Origin: JAJPKK01 sp035311445
Lineage (GTDB): Bacteria > Pseudomonadota > Alphaproteobacteria > Rhizobiales > Xanthobacteraceae
Assembly (NCBI GenBank): GCA_035311445.1
Contig: DATGCX010000248.1
Coordinates: forward strand, 1-27,259
Direction of reading: 5' to 3'
DNA length: 27,259 bases
In this document: piece by piece, positions 14,692 to 23,127 of the stretch
How the letters are laid out: each line of letters opens with the position of its first letter
How positions within the stretch are numbered: position 1 is the stretch's first letter
Translations under genes and position numbers: made by a program
The notes under the pieces: model-generated
Seen by the model: the letters and a program-made list of their open reading frames with translations, nothing else
Databases searched by the model: none
What the model was told of the DNA's origin: nothing

Positions 14692-16065
14692 CTATCTCAG
14701 CGACCGCCGAAGGCCCCAGTAGGCCGCCTTGCCTTTTTGAAACAGCGCGGACTCGGCCGGCACCCGCGCCCTGAAAACCTCTTTGGATTTCTGTTCAAGG
14801 CGATGCCGCAAGTAATGGATGACTCCCAACCGCTTGCGGTACTCGGCGAAGTAAGCCTTGAGCTCTTCGCGCGTTCGAGCCAAGCCGTTGTCGCCGTACT
14901 TGGTCACATAGGGTGTGAAATCCGGGTAGAGTCTCGACTTGGGCCAGCTGCCATGCAGCGTGGTCTTCATGAAATTGCCAATGAGCAGGTCGTCAAAAAT
15001 CTGGTGGTCCACTGCGGTCATGAGCGAATGCCGAGGTACCTCAAAAGTGATGCCCCGCTTGAAACGCTTTTTGTTGAGGCTCACGGTGTTATCAATGCCC
15101 CCCACCCGCAACGTTACGTGATCCAAAAAGTCGCCCAAATGCTCAAAGCTCTTAAAATACTTCTCAAGCCGGGCGAATTCTCCTGGGTCCAAGGTGTCGG
15201 ACCAGACATCGCCGCATTCCGCTGCGGTGAGGACCCTGCGTGACGTTGGCGACGGATCGATCTGCGACCAGGTGCTCGTTTCGAAATCAAAACGGATGAA
15301 GGCGGGCCGAAGCTTGCCTGTCCTGGACTTGAACCCGCGCGCATAGTCGTCGAGCTTGGTCACGTAAGCATTGGCCCACTGGCTGTCTTCGCGCAGGTAA
15401 TGGTGCATGGAGCTTGAGGGTACAAAGTAGGTCGCCCCGATCGCATCCATCTTCTGGGTGATCATTCGACCTACGGGGAATCGCCGCGCGGCGACCGGGG
15501 GGATGAATCGCCCGTCCTCGTCGTAGAAGTTGATCATGTCGGCGTCGCCATAGCCGGTCAGCGCCATTAAAAAGCTGGTCTTATAGGTCGATGCAATCTG
15601 TCGAACCGTCGGCATCCAGCCACAGTCCGAAGCATCGTTGAGGTCGATCAGCAGCCTGCCATCCACGTCAATCAACAGAATGGCGTCCTGATTGTAGTCG
15701 GAGATGCAGTAGACACGCACTTTAGGGGATAGGCTGACCCAGGCGCGGTCGTTGAGAAGATGAACATCAAAACCGCTTTGCTGGAGGTGGCGGAAGATTC
15801 GGCCGCCGAAGTGGTCAGCGAGCAGGACCTTCTGCCCCAGAAACAAAGGGAGGGAGGTGGGATTGAGATGGTCGGGGTGCCCGTGTGAAAACCAGACATA
15901 CTCAGCCCGGCGCATGCTCTCCTTTTGTTCCTCCGGGATCTCGTGTGAAAAAGTCCAGCTGCCAAAATAGGCCTCTCCTTCGATCCAGGGATCGGTCGCC
16001 AAGACTGGCTTGCCATCGTGCACAATAATGGTGGCATTGCCGATCGTTTCAAATCCGAGGTTCAT
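14692..16065 (-). CDS. MBL-fold metallo-hydrolase
   Basis: A 457-residue metallo-beta-lactamase-fold protein. The zinc motif SHGHPDH places His61, His63, Asp65 and His66. An earlier TDPW (Asp25) is typical of the UlaG-like branch. The fold is followed by a C-terminal extension of more than 200 residues that ends in a basic segment (YRKRLGVIHYLRHRLEQKSK). There is no signal peptide, so it is probably cytoplasmic. The ATG at 16065 follows GGGGA. The length and extension resemble MBL proteins found near surface-sugar genes or the hydrolase part of CMP-sialate hydroxylases, but the neighbours here give no such context. Confidence 0.8.
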   Translation of the reverse strand: MNLGFETIGNATIIVHDGKPVLATDPWIEGEAYFGSWTFSHEIPEEQKESMRRAEYVWFSHGHPDHLNPTSLPLFLGQKVLLADHFGGRIFRHLQQSGFDVHLLNDRAWVSLSPKVRVYCISDYNQDAILLIDVDGRLLIDLNDASDCGWMPTVRQIASTYKTSFLMALTGYGDADMINFYDEDGRFIPPVAARRFPVGRMITQKMDAIGATYFVPSSSMHHYLREDSQWANAYVTKLDDYARGFKSRTGKLRPAFIRFDFETSTWSQIDPSPTSRRVLTAAECGDVWSDTLDPGEFARLEKYFKSFEHLGDFLDHVTLRVGGIDNTVSLNKKRFKRGITFEVPRHSLMTAVDHQIFDDLLIGNFMKTTLHGSWPKSRLYPDFTPYVTKYGDNGLARTREELKAYFAEYRKRLGVIHYLRHRLEQKSKEVFRARVPAESALFQKGKAAYWGLRRSLR

Positions 16066-16305
16066 GGCGAAGTCCCCAGGATCGTTGTATCGTGCTCAAC
16101 CAGCCCTTCCTGGCGGTCGCGCCACGCTCTGGGACGATCAAGAGCTCGTCGTCGCCCTGCCCGGCCCAGCTATGGCCGCGTCTGCGCGAAAAATTGGATG
16201 CCGGTTCGGAGGGGAGGCAGGTTAGCGAGAAACCCAGTCCCCATGACGGCTGTGAGCATGACCCGCGCTGCGACTTTAACGCGATGAGCAGCGAATGGTT
16301 CCCCG
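16066..16305. other. Intergenic gap
   Basis: About 240 bases between two minus-strand genes. It presumably carries the promoter of the MBL-fold gene. I see no gene, terminator or repeat I can support. Confidence 0.3.
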
Positions 16306-17019
16306 CTATGCGCAATCTGCGCAGCACTCGCCGGTCCAGGCTTCGCGGCCTTCCTTGACAAGCAGCCCGACGATCGCAAGCGAACCGACGCTGTCGATCC
16401 ACCAGAATCCGAACAGCGCTTGCGCCGCAAGGCTGATCACGGCGACGAAGGACAGCCATCCGCAGGTGATCGCTTCGATAGCATCGGCCCGCAATGCACG
16501 GCTGCCCAGTTTTTCGGCAAGATCGAGCTTGCGGCGGGCGAGATAGCGCATAATGGGTATCGCGAGCAGCGTCACGATTAATCCCGGCCAGGAAAATTCT
16601 TCGGCCTGCTGTTGCCAGAGATTCCAGCTCGCTGCCACGACCACGTAAGCCGCGAGCGTGAACAGCAACGCGCCGCCGATGCGACTAGCGATATGTTCCG
16701 CATTCTCTGAAAACGCCTGGCCATGGCGAAGTTCAATCGCCAAGCGCCAGACCAGTACACCGGCCGAAATCAGCTCGATCACGCTGTCGAGCCCGAAAGC
16801 GACCAGCACAAGGCTGCCGGCTGCAATTCCGGATGCGAGCGCCACCACCGCCTCGATAATCATCCAGCCGATTGTCAACCATTCGAGGCGGAACACCTCG
16901 CGAATGAGCTGCGTGCGGTCGACCTTCGGCTTCGTTGGCAAAACGAGCGCGGGCGGGGCGCAACAGCCGTCCTCACACGTTTGCGCGATCTTCTCTGTCT
17001 GTATCATGCGGCATTCCAT
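16306..17019 (-). CDS. Short CDF-type cation transporter-like protein
   Basis: A 237-residue integral membrane protein with five or six hydrophobic helices. It carries the cation diffusion facilitator hallmarks GLDSVIELISAGVLVW (Asp78 in the second helix) and ALRADAIEAITCGWLS (Asp179). It lacks the cytoplasmic C-terminal domain of ordinary CDF exporters of about 300 residues. Both ends are cysteine-rich: CEDGCC at residues 15-20 and CCADC at the C-terminus. That suggests binding of a soft metal, which is an inference. A second start, Met5 at 17007, is equally possible. No metal-responsive regulator is adjacent. Confidence 0.75.
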   Translation of the reverse strand: MECRMIQTEKIAQTCEDGCCAPPALVLPTKPKVDRTQLIREVFRLEWLTIGWMIIEAVVALASGIAAGSLVLVAFGLDSVIELISAGVLVWRLAIELRHGQAFSENAEHIASRIGGALLFTLAAYVVVAASWNLWQQQAEEFSWPGLIVTLLAIPIMRYLARRKLDLAEKLGSRALRADAIEAITCGWLSFVAVISLAAQALFGFWWIDSVGSLAIVGLLVKEGREAWTGECCADCA

Positions 17020-17049
17020 AGACCCAGCAATATTCAGCTTAGGTCGAAC

Positions 17050-17271
17050 ATATCAGCCGCAGCGGCGGAGGACATGGACTTCAGGGCAGCCGTTACTCCG
17101 CCCAAGGGTCACCACCGCAATTTCGAGGTCGTCGAAATGTCTTAGATTGCGAGTGGCGGGTTCCGCGTCGTTCCTCCAATGAAGCCGCGCGAACCGGTTG
17201 ACCCTGGATCCTGGGAATGCCGAAATCAAGTCCCTGCCCCGCAAAAAATGGTGTGCGAGCCTGGTACCCAA
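17050..17271 (-). pseudogene. Remnant of a PIN-domain (VapC-like) toxin
   Basis: Within a 72-codon minus-strand frame, the stretch at 17098-17154 encodes TRNLRHFDDLEIAVVTLGR. This matches the usual end of VapC/FitB toxins (TRNxxHF..L.I.VVNPW). The upstream part of the frame (MGTRLAHHFL...) does not look like a PIN domain and the catalytic acidic residues are absent. It is best read as a leftover C-terminal fragment. The AT-rich palindromic site at 17308-17323 may be part of the same lost locus. Confidence 0.4.
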
Positions 17272-17307
17272 TCCCTCGACGCTGCGACTCTCCCAAACCC
17301 TAATTTA

Positions 17308-17323
17308 ATATCATGATATCATG
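17308..17323. promoter_or_regulatory. Tandem ATATCATG palindromic site, operator-like
   Basis: ATATCATGATATCATG contains the perfect 12-bp palindrome ATATCATGATAT and two tandem ATATCATG units. It lies in AT-rich DNA between the PIN remnant (minus) and the dehydrogenase operon (plus). Such palindromes are typical of ribbon-helix-helix or AbrB-type antitoxin operators. Its present role, if any, could also concern the operon that starts at 17452. Confidence 0.4.
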
Positions 17324-17451
17324 TTGGTATTCCTGTTTTTCCAGTGAACACGCACGCTGATTCACTGATTACCAAGCTGCTTGCGGCTCCTCCCGGAAGG
17401 CCCGATACTCCCAGCAAACAGAGCTGATTGTGCCAATGCAGGGAGGACAAC

Positions 17452-18165
17452 ATGTCGGACGATGCTATTCCGCGGCGTGGTTTTTTAAAAGGCGCGGGGG
17501 CGGCCGGCGCGGCCGCCGCGACAGTGCTCAGCGGACATTCCGACGCCGCGCAGGCGCAGACGCCGCCTACCGCCGCAGAAACGGCCACGAACGAGGCTCA
17601 TCTCACCTTGACCGTAACCGAAGCGGCGTTCCTGTCCGCCGCCTACGACACCTTCATCCCGGCCGACAGGCTGTCACCGTCCGGCACCGACTGTGGACTC
17701 GTCACTTACATCGATCGCCAACTCGCGGGTGCGTGGGGCAATGGCGCGCGGTTCTATCGCAATGGGCCGTTCCTGCCGGGCAAGCCGGAGCATGGCTATC
17801 AACTGCCGCTGACGCCGCGCGAATATTTCGCCGCCGGCATCAAGGCAGTCAACGCCTGGACGCGCAAGGTCTACGGCAAGGATTTCGACCGCCTTGCACC
17901 GGCCGAACGCGACGCTGCGCTGAAAGCCATGGAAACCGGCAAGGCCGAATTTGCGGATTTCAATGCGAAACCGTTTTTCGAGGCACTATACCAAACGGCA
18001 ATGGAGGGATTCTTCGCCGACCCGATCTATGGCGGCAATCGCAACAAGGTGTCGTGGCGGATGGTCGGATATCCGGGCCTGCCGGCAAGCTACAGCGCGA
18101 AGGCCGAAGCCTATCGCGGCAAGAAACTCAACATCGAGCCAAAATCGATTGCCGACTTCAGCTGA
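17452..18165 (+). CDS. Gluconate 2-dehydrogenase subunit 3 family protein, Tat-exported
   Basis: Small subunit of a membrane-bound GMC-type dehydrogenase, 237 residues. The Tat signal IPRRGFLKGAG is followed by an Ala-rich hydrophobic run that ends near AQAQ (about residue 37). The mature part has the family features LTVTEAAFLSAAYDTFIPAD and a C-terminal GNRNKVSWRMVGYPG. This subunit normally pairs with the FAD subunit and carries it across the membrane by piggy-back Tat export. The ATG at 17452 follows GGGAGGA; an in-frame ATG at 17428 lacks a site. The FAD subunit starts 12 bases after its stop, so the two are co-transcribed. Confidence 0.87.
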   Translation: MSDDAIPRRGFLKGAGAAGAAAATVLSGHSDAAQAQTPPTAAETATNEAHLTLTVTEAAFLSAAYDTFIPADRLSPSGTDCGLVTYIDRQLAGAWGNGARFYRNGPFLPGKPEHGYQLPLTPREYFAAGIKAVNAWTRKVYGKDFDRLAPAERDAALKAMETGKAEFADFNAKPFFEALYQTAMEGFFADPIYGGNRNKVSWRMVGYPGLPASYSAKAEAYRGKKLNIEPKSIADFS

Positions 18166-18177
18166 CGGGAGCGCGTC

Positions 18178-19944
18178 ATGGCCAAGACAATGAAATCCGT
18201 TGATGCCGTCCTGGTCGGCGTAGGTTGGAGCGGCAGCATCATGGCCCGGGAGCTTACCAAAGCCGGCCTGTCAGTAGTGGCGCTCGAGCGCGGTGCCCAG
18301 CGCACACCAGGCGAGGATTTCACCCTCCCGAGCGTGCGCGACGAACTAAAATACCGGGTGCGGCTGGAACTGATGCTCGATACCGCGACCGAGACGGTCA
18401 CCATGAGACATGAGCCGTCTGAGACGGCGCTGCCGATGCGCCGATGGGGGGCGTTCCCGCTGGGCGATGGCCTCGGCGGCGCCGGTACCCATTGGAACGG
18501 CGTCACCTGGCGCTTCACGCCGAGCGAGTTCGTGCTGCGCACGCATCTCACCGATCGCTACGGCAAGAACGCCATTCCGGACGATATGATGATCCAGGAC
18601 TGGGGCATCACTTACGAAGACCTCGAACCTCACTACGACCGCTTCGAAAAGCTGTGCGGCACCTCCGGCCGGGCCGGCAATCTCAGGGGCACGCGCATCG
18701 AAGGCGGCAACGTCTTCGAAGGCGCGCGCTCGGACGAATATCCGAACAAACCCCTGGTGATGTCGCAAGCCGGCCTGATCTTTACCAAGGCCACCCGGGA
18801 GCTCGGCTACCACCCGTTCCCGACGCCAGCCTCGAACTCCAGCGCGCCTTACGTCAATACGGAAGGCCTGACCATCGGGCTGTGCGAATATTGCGGGCAC
18901 TGCGAGCTGTTCGGCTGCGAAGCCAACGCCAAGGCGAGCCCCAACATTTGCGTGCTGCCAGTGCTGATGCAGGACCCGCGGTTCGAACTGCGCACCCATG
19001 CCTATGTGAGCCGGCTCATCTACGACAAAGCGGCCAAGAAGGTGCGCGGCGTTGCTTATATCGATCGACACACCGGCGAGGAAGTCGAGCAGCCGGCCGA
19101 AATGGTGGTGCTGTGCGCGTACCCGTTCAACAATGTCGGGCTGATCCTCGCTGCCGGCATCGGCGAGCCCTACGATCCGCTGACCAGCAAGGGCGTGGTC
19201 GGCAAGAACTACTGCTTCCAGGTCAATGCCAACCTGCCGATTTTCGTCGAGGAAGAAATCAATCCGTTCATCGGCACCGGTGCAACGCCTGCCGCGATTG
19301 ACGACTTCCAGGGCGATAACTTCGACCACAGCGGGCTGGGATTCCTCGGCGGCGGCTTTCTCGCCCCGACCGTGAGCGGCGGACGTCCGATCCAAGTGCG
19401 CGCCGTGCCGCTGGGCACCCCGCGGTGGGGCTCGGCGTGGAAGGAAGCAACGGCGCGGTGGTACAACCACACATTCCCACTGTACTTCCACGGCTCCAGC
19501 TACGCCCACCGCACCAACTATCTGGATCTCGATCCAAACTATAAGGATGCGATCGGGCGGCCGCTGGCGCGCATGACGTATAATTTCAAGCCGAACGATC
19601 ACAAGATGTCGGCCTACGTCATGGGCAAAATGATGGAGATCGCGCGTGCCGCGAATGCCAAGATCATCGGCAATCCGCTGACGCGCAATAACTTCGATGC
19701 GACGGTCGGTGGATCGTCACACCACACCGGCGGCGCCATCATGGGCACCGACCCCAGGGCCAGCGTGCTCAATCGCTACCTGCAGTCATGGGATGTGAGC
19801 AACCTTTTCGTCATGGGCGGGGCGGCGTTCCCGCAAAATGCCGGCCATAACCCTACCGGCACGATCGCGGCACTCACCTACTGGTCGGCCCAGGCGATCA
19901 CGTCGCAATACATCAAGTCGCCCGGCCCGCTGGTTCCTGCGTGA
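18178..19944 (+). CDS. GMC-family FAD dehydrogenase (gluconate 2-dehydrogenase-like large subunit)
   Basis: FAD-dependent alcohol/polyol dehydrogenase of 588 residues. The N-terminal Rossmann motif is VGVGWSG (Gly14, Gly16, Gly19), followed by an acidic residue in ALERG. A cysteine-rich stretch CEYCGHCELFGC lies mid-protein, as in this dehydrogenase branch. The C-terminal catalytic segments are SSHHTGG (about 513-519) and HNPTGT (about 557-562). There is no signal peptide of its own, in line with piggy-back export on the Tat-tagged small subunit just upstream. The usual third partner, a multi-haem cytochrome c, is not in this window; the next feature is a palindromic repeat. The oxidised substrate (sugar acid or other alcohol) is unknown. 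Confidence 0.88.
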   Translation: MAKTMKSVDAVLVGVGWSGSIMARELTKAGLSVVALERGAQRTPGEDFTLPSVRDELKYRVRLELMLDTATETVTMRHEPSETALPMRRWGAFPLGDGLGGAGTHWNGVTWRFTPSEFVLRTHLTDRYGKNAIPDDMMIQDWGITYEDLEPHYDRFEKLCGTSGRAGNLRGTRIEGGNVFEGARSDEYPNKPLVMSQAGLIFTKATRELGYHPFPTPASNSSAPYVNTEGLTIGLCEYCGHCELFGCEANAKASPNICVLPVLMQDPRFELRTHAYVSRLIYDKAAKKVRGVAYIDRHTGEEVEQPAEMVVLCAYPFNNVGLILAAGIGEPYDPLTSKGVVGKNYCFQVNANLPIFVEEEINPFIGTGATPAAIDDFQGDNFDHSGLGFLGGGFLAPTVSGGRPIQVRAVPLGTPRWGSAWKEATARWYNHTFPLYFHGSSYAHRTNYLDLDPNYKDAIGRPLARMTYNFKPNDHKMSAYVMGKMMEIARAANAKIIGNPLTRNNFDATVGGSSHHTGGAIMGTDPRASVLNRYLQSWDVSNLFVMGGAAFPQNAGHNPTGTIAALTYWSAQAITSQYIKSPGPLVPA

Positions 19945-19963
19945 CGCATTAGTGCGAAGCTTC

Positions 19964-20053
19964 GTAGGATGGGTTGAGCGGAGCGAAACCCATCAACGGC
20001 CCTTCCGCCCGGCATGTCCCCGATAGGTTTCGCTTACGCTCAATCCATCCTAC
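19964..20053. repeat. Palindromic repeat, GTAGGATGGGTTGAGCG family (copy 3)
   Basis: A 90-bp inverted repeat with left arm GTAGGATGGGTTGAGCGGAG and right arm ending ACGCTCAATCCATCCTAC. It begins 20 bases after the GMC dehydrogenase stop and ends 17 bases before the next start codon, so it occupies the whole leader of that gene. Confidence 0.85.
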
Positions 20054-20070
20054 GACCGCGAGATAATCGA

Positions 20071-20937
20071 ATGAAAGTCGGCCTGTTCGATCATGTGGAG
20101 CAGGCGGATCGCCCGCTCGCGACATTGTTTGACGAACGCCTGACCTTCGCGGCCGCGGCCGACGAGGCGGGTATCTACTGTCTGCATGTGGCGGAGCATC
20201 ATTGTACACCGCTCAACATGGTGCCGGTGCCCGGCGTGTATCTTGCTGCCGTGGCGCGGGCGACCCGACGCATGCGGCTTGGCCCGCTGGTCTATTTGCT
20301 GCCGCTCTATTCGCCGCTTCGCCTGATTGAAGAGATCTGCATGCTCGACCAGCTCAGTCATGGGCGCTTCGAGGTTGGCGTCGGCCGCGGCGTGTCGCCG
20401 TTCGAGCTTAACTATCACAAGATCGATCACGATCAGTCGCGCGACATCTTCATCGATGCGTTCCGGTGCATCAGCGCAGGACTCACGGCGGAGACCTTCA
20501 GCTATACAGGAGCCCACTTCAATTACAAGGATGTGCCGATGCCGCTGCGGCCGGTGCAGCAGCCGCATCCCGCTTTCTGGTACGGCTCCTCCAATACCAT
20601 CGGGGCGACCTGGGCAGGCGAGCACGGCATGCATTTTCTGAGCCTCGGGCCGACTTCCTTTGCCAAGACCAACATCGACGCCTTCCGATCCGCCCTCGCA
20701 AAGCGCGGCGGCGCCGCATTCCCGAAGGCCGAATTCCGCGGCGGCACCGCGATTGGCGTGCTGCGCAATATTGTGGTGGCGGATACGGACGTGGAGGCGC
20801 ACCGCATCGCGCGGCCCGCCATGACACATCATCTCGATATGCTTAACTGGCTACGCGACATGCATAGCTCAAGCGACCTTGCGGCGCGCCTAAGCGTGCC
20901 GCGACTCTCGAAGAAAATCTCCAGGACGGAACCTTGA
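20071..20937 (+). CDS. LLM-class flavin-dependent oxidoreductase, frameshifted 3' end
   Basis: Bacterial luciferase-like monooxygenase, read here as 288 residues. Typical features are KVGLFDHVEQ at the start, HVAEHH, RRMRLGPLVYLLPLYSPLRLIEEICMLDQLSHGR and GVGRGVSPFEL. The reading frame ends early at 20937. The missing tail continues in another frame from about 20904 to 21107, so one base seems gained (or two lost) near 20880-20904. The joined product would be about 345 residues, normal for the family. The ATG at 20071 has only a weak GAGAT ahead and lies just after palindromic repeat copy 3. It may be a recent pseudogene or a sequencing error. Confidence 0.8.
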   Translation: MKVGLFDHVEQADRPLATLFDERLTFAAAADEAGIYCLHVAEHHCTPLNMVPVPGVYLAAVARATRRMRLGPLVYLLPLYSPLRLIEEICMLDQLSHGRFEVGVGRGVSPFELNYHKIDHDQSRDIFIDAFRCISAGLTAETFSYTGAHFNYKDVPMPLRPVQQPHPAFWYGSSNTIGATWAGEHGMHFLSLGPTSFAKTNIDAFRSALAKRGGAAFPKAEFRGGTAIGVLRNIVVADTDVEAHRIARPAMTHHLDMLNWLRDMHSSSDLAARLSVPRLSKKISRTEP

Positions 20938-21107
20938 TTGCCGGCACGCCCGATACAGTCATCGCCGTCATCGAGCGCCAGACCGCTGAGCTCGGCATCA
21001 ACTATCTGCTCTCGTACTTGTTCTTCGGCGAGATGACGCTTGTGCAAGCGCTGCGGTCTTTGCAGCTATTCCGGACCGAGGTGATGCCGCGAATCGCGCA
21101 TCTCTAG
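20904..21107 (+). pseudogene. Out-of-frame C-terminal part of the LLM monooxygenase
   Basis: The frame from 20904 reads TLEENLQDGTLIAGTPDTVI, then continues ERQTAELGINYLLSYLFFGE and ends MPRIAHL with TAG at 21105-21107. The GTPDTV segment and the amphipathic tail with FGE are standard for luciferase-like monooxygenases. It therefore belongs to the gene starting at 20071 and is cut off by the frame change. Confidence 0.75.
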
Positions 21108-21118
21108 GCTTGCAGCGT

Positions 21119-21222
21119 GTAGCCTGGATGGAGCGACGCGCAATCCGGGAACAGAGGTGCAAACTGCCATGGCGGTCCCGGATTACGCAACCGCCATGAC
21201 GCGGTCCCTCCATCCGGGCTAC
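21119..21222. repeat. Palindromic repeat, GTAGCCTGGATGGAGCG family
   Basis: Inverted repeat of about 104 bp. The left arm GTAGCCTGGATGGAGCGACG continues into CGCAATCCGGGA. The right arm starts TCCCGGATTACGCAACC and ends CCTCCATCCGGGCTAC. It sits between two convergent stop codons, 11 bases after one and five before the other, so it is well placed as a bidirectional terminator or 3' stabiliser. Confidence 0.82.
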
Positions 21223-21227
21223 GATTT

Positions 21228-21623
21228 CTACACGTCAAACGCCGCGTCGATCGGCACACGATAGCCATTCGCCAATCGATTGGTCTCGTTTGCCATGCCG
21301 ACCACGGCCATGAGTTCGCCGAACATCTCGTCCGTCATGCCGGCCTTGCGGGCGGAAGCGATATGGCTCGCGATGCAGTAGCCGCAGCCGTTGGTCACGC
21401 TGACGGCGACATATAGTAGCTCTTTGATCAGCGGACTCAGCGCGCCCTCGGCCATCACATCCTTCACGCTCTCCCAGGTGCGTCTGAGCGACGCCGGATC
21501 ATTCGCCAGATATTTCCAGAAATTGTTGACGTCCTCGACGCCGCGGCTACGCTGGATGTCGTCGAAGACAACCCGCACTATCGGCGACGCGTCGGCATAT
21601 TCGATCGGTTTTGGTCTGCTCAT
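21228..21623 (-). CDS. Carboxymuconolactone decarboxylase / AhpD-like protein
   Basis: A 131-residue helical protein of the CMD/AhpD family. The signature is Glu68, then the redox-type pair GCGYCIASH (Cys80, Cys83) and His87, which favours a peroxidase or thiol-active AhpD-like role over a true decarboxylase. The start at 21623 follows GGGAG. The open frame continues upstream for about 190 more codons, but that part overlaps the divergent amidohydrolase gene and has no family similarity. The gene is divergent from 21705 with only 81 bases between starts, so the two share a promoter region. Confidence 0.85.
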   Translation of the reverse strand: MSRPKPIEYADASPIVRVVFDDIQRSRGVEDVNNFWKYLANDPASLRRTWESVKDVMAEGALSPLIKELLYVAVSVTNGCGYCIASHIASARKAGMTDEMFGELMAVVGMANETNRLANGYRVPIDAAFDV

Positions 21624-21704
21624 TGATTTGTCTCCCAGACGGTTCTCAAATGTCGCAAGAGTCCGCCGCGATTCCGAGCGAGGCAAGTCATAGGGAGGAT
21701 GAAA

Positions 21705-22610
21705 ATGACGCATGCGTTCTCCGGCCAGAGTATACCCGTCTGCGCGCCGCCCGATCCTCACCCGCATGCACCCAAATGCGAATTTCCGCCGCTCGCGTGC
21801 GACTGTCATGCTCATATTTGCGGGCCACAGAGCGTCTATAAGTACATTGCCGAACGTATTTACTCTCCGCCCAATGCTCTGCTGCCGGAATATCGCCATG
21901 TGCTGGAGACCCTCGGTTGCAGTCGTGCCGTACTGGTACAGCCGAGTTTCTACGGGACCGACAATTCCGCCATGCTGGCCGCAATGAAAATCGCAGGTCC
22001 TGCCTTCCGTGGCGTTGCCGTCATCGCCGACACCGCGACGGCACAAGAGCTGGAAGCGATGCATGCGGCAGGAGTGCGCGGTGCACGGCTCAATATTGTA
22101 GACCTGCGCGAGGGCAAGGGGCAGCTCCCGGTCGAGCGCATCGCGAAGCTCGCCGAACGCATCAAGCCGCTCGGCTGGCATATCGAGTTCTTGATGCATG
22201 TGGATGAGTTTCCGGATCTCGATACAAACCTCGACTCACTCCCCGTAGACATCGTGTTCGGGCATCTGGGTTATGTGACGACCGAAAAGGGGATAGCGGC
22301 GCCGGGCTTCCAGGCGCTGCTGCGGCTGCTGCGCGACGGACGCGCCTGGGTCAAGTTCACGGGCCCTTACCGCATTTCTTCGCAGCCGTTGCCCCATGCG
22401 GACACCCACGAGTTCGCGCACGCGCTCGTGGCTGCGGCACCCGACCGGATCGTATGGGGGACCGATTGGCCGCATGTCATGACCAAATGGACGCTCCCGA
22501 TGCCCAATGATGGTGCAATCGCCGATCTTCTGCTCGACTGGATTCCCGATCCGAATCTGCGCCAGCGCGTCCTCGCTGAAAATCCGGCGGCACTTTACGG
22601 GTTCCCGTGA
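21705..22610 (+). CDS. Amidohydrolase_2 family protein, 2-pyrone-4,6-dicarboxylate hydrolase-like
   Basis: TIM-barrel hydrolase of 301 residues with an intact metal pair CDCHAHICGP (His35, His37), the family block ERIYSPPNALLPEYRHVLETLG and VLVQPSFYGTDNSAML, and WGTDWPH near the end. These resemble LigI-type lactonases that open 2-pyrone-4,6-dicarboxylate or related lactones. No signal peptide is present, so it is cytoplasmic, unlike the other amidohydrolases of the window. I chose the ATG at 21705 because GGGAGG is six bases upstream; the ATG at 21699 directly abuts that site. True PDC activity is not shown: the other lig genes are absent. Confidence 0.85.
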   Translation: MTHAFSGQSIPVCAPPDPHPHAPKCEFPPLACDCHAHICGPQSVYKYIAERIYSPPNALLPEYRHVLETLGCSRAVLVQPSFYGTDNSAMLAAMKIAGPAFRGVAVIADTATAQELEAMHAAGVRGARLNIVDLREGKGQLPVERIAKLAERIKPLGWHIEFLMHVDEFPDLDTNLDSLPVDIVFGHLGYVTTEKGIAAPGFQALLRLLRDGRAWVKFTGPYRISSQPLPHADTHEFAHALVAAAPDRIVWGTDWPHVMTKWTLPMPNDGAIADLLLDWIPDPNLRQRVLAENPAALYGFP

Positions 22611-23127
22611 GCGCACGTGAGCCTGTGACCCGCGTTTCAATTACCGTTCACAGGAAGTGGATGTGCCTTGCTTATGACTTCGCCTTAACGTCGCGTGACA
22701 ACACTTGCCGGCAGAGCAATCTGAGTTAGGGAATAAATGTTGCGTAAACATTAGGCCCGTGGCAGGTGAACAAAGCCTTCGGGACTCTTGGCCGGGCGGC
22801 TTGGAGCTAACTCCATATGGAGCATTAATTTGTGCCGTGACCGCAAACGCCCCATAATTCGGGGCATCGGTGTTCCGGTTTGGCAAAACGCGAACGTCCC
22901 CGCGACACCCAGACAGCCGAGCGCGCGATCGCAAACTTCGGAGGTCCAAAATGGCTTAATACCGGAATCGTTAGCGATATAATTACATCCTATACGTGCA
23001 CCATCAATCAAAGTCTATCCCCAGCGCACCCCAGTCGGACTTCCACCCTCTGCGCTGAGGAACAGCAATCTGCCGCCCCAGTCCTGCCGATCTAAGGCGG
23101 CGTGGTCGCAAATTTCCTGCTACGTCA
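22611..23127. other. Intergenic region without recognised gene
   Basis: About 500 bases between the LigI-like gene and the convergent H-NS-type gene. Short open frames exist on both strands but lack ribosome sites and family features. No terminator with a T-run was found. Confidence 0.35.

Noticed and set aside
18346..19602. 418-codon minus-strand frame opposite the GMC dehydrogenase
   Set aside because: Shadow frame; the plus strand has clear FAD and catalytic motifs.
21624..22199. N-terminal extension of the carboxymuconolactone decarboxylase-like frame
   Set aside because: It overlaps the whole 5' half of the divergent amidohydrolase, and a good start with a ribosome site exists at 21623.
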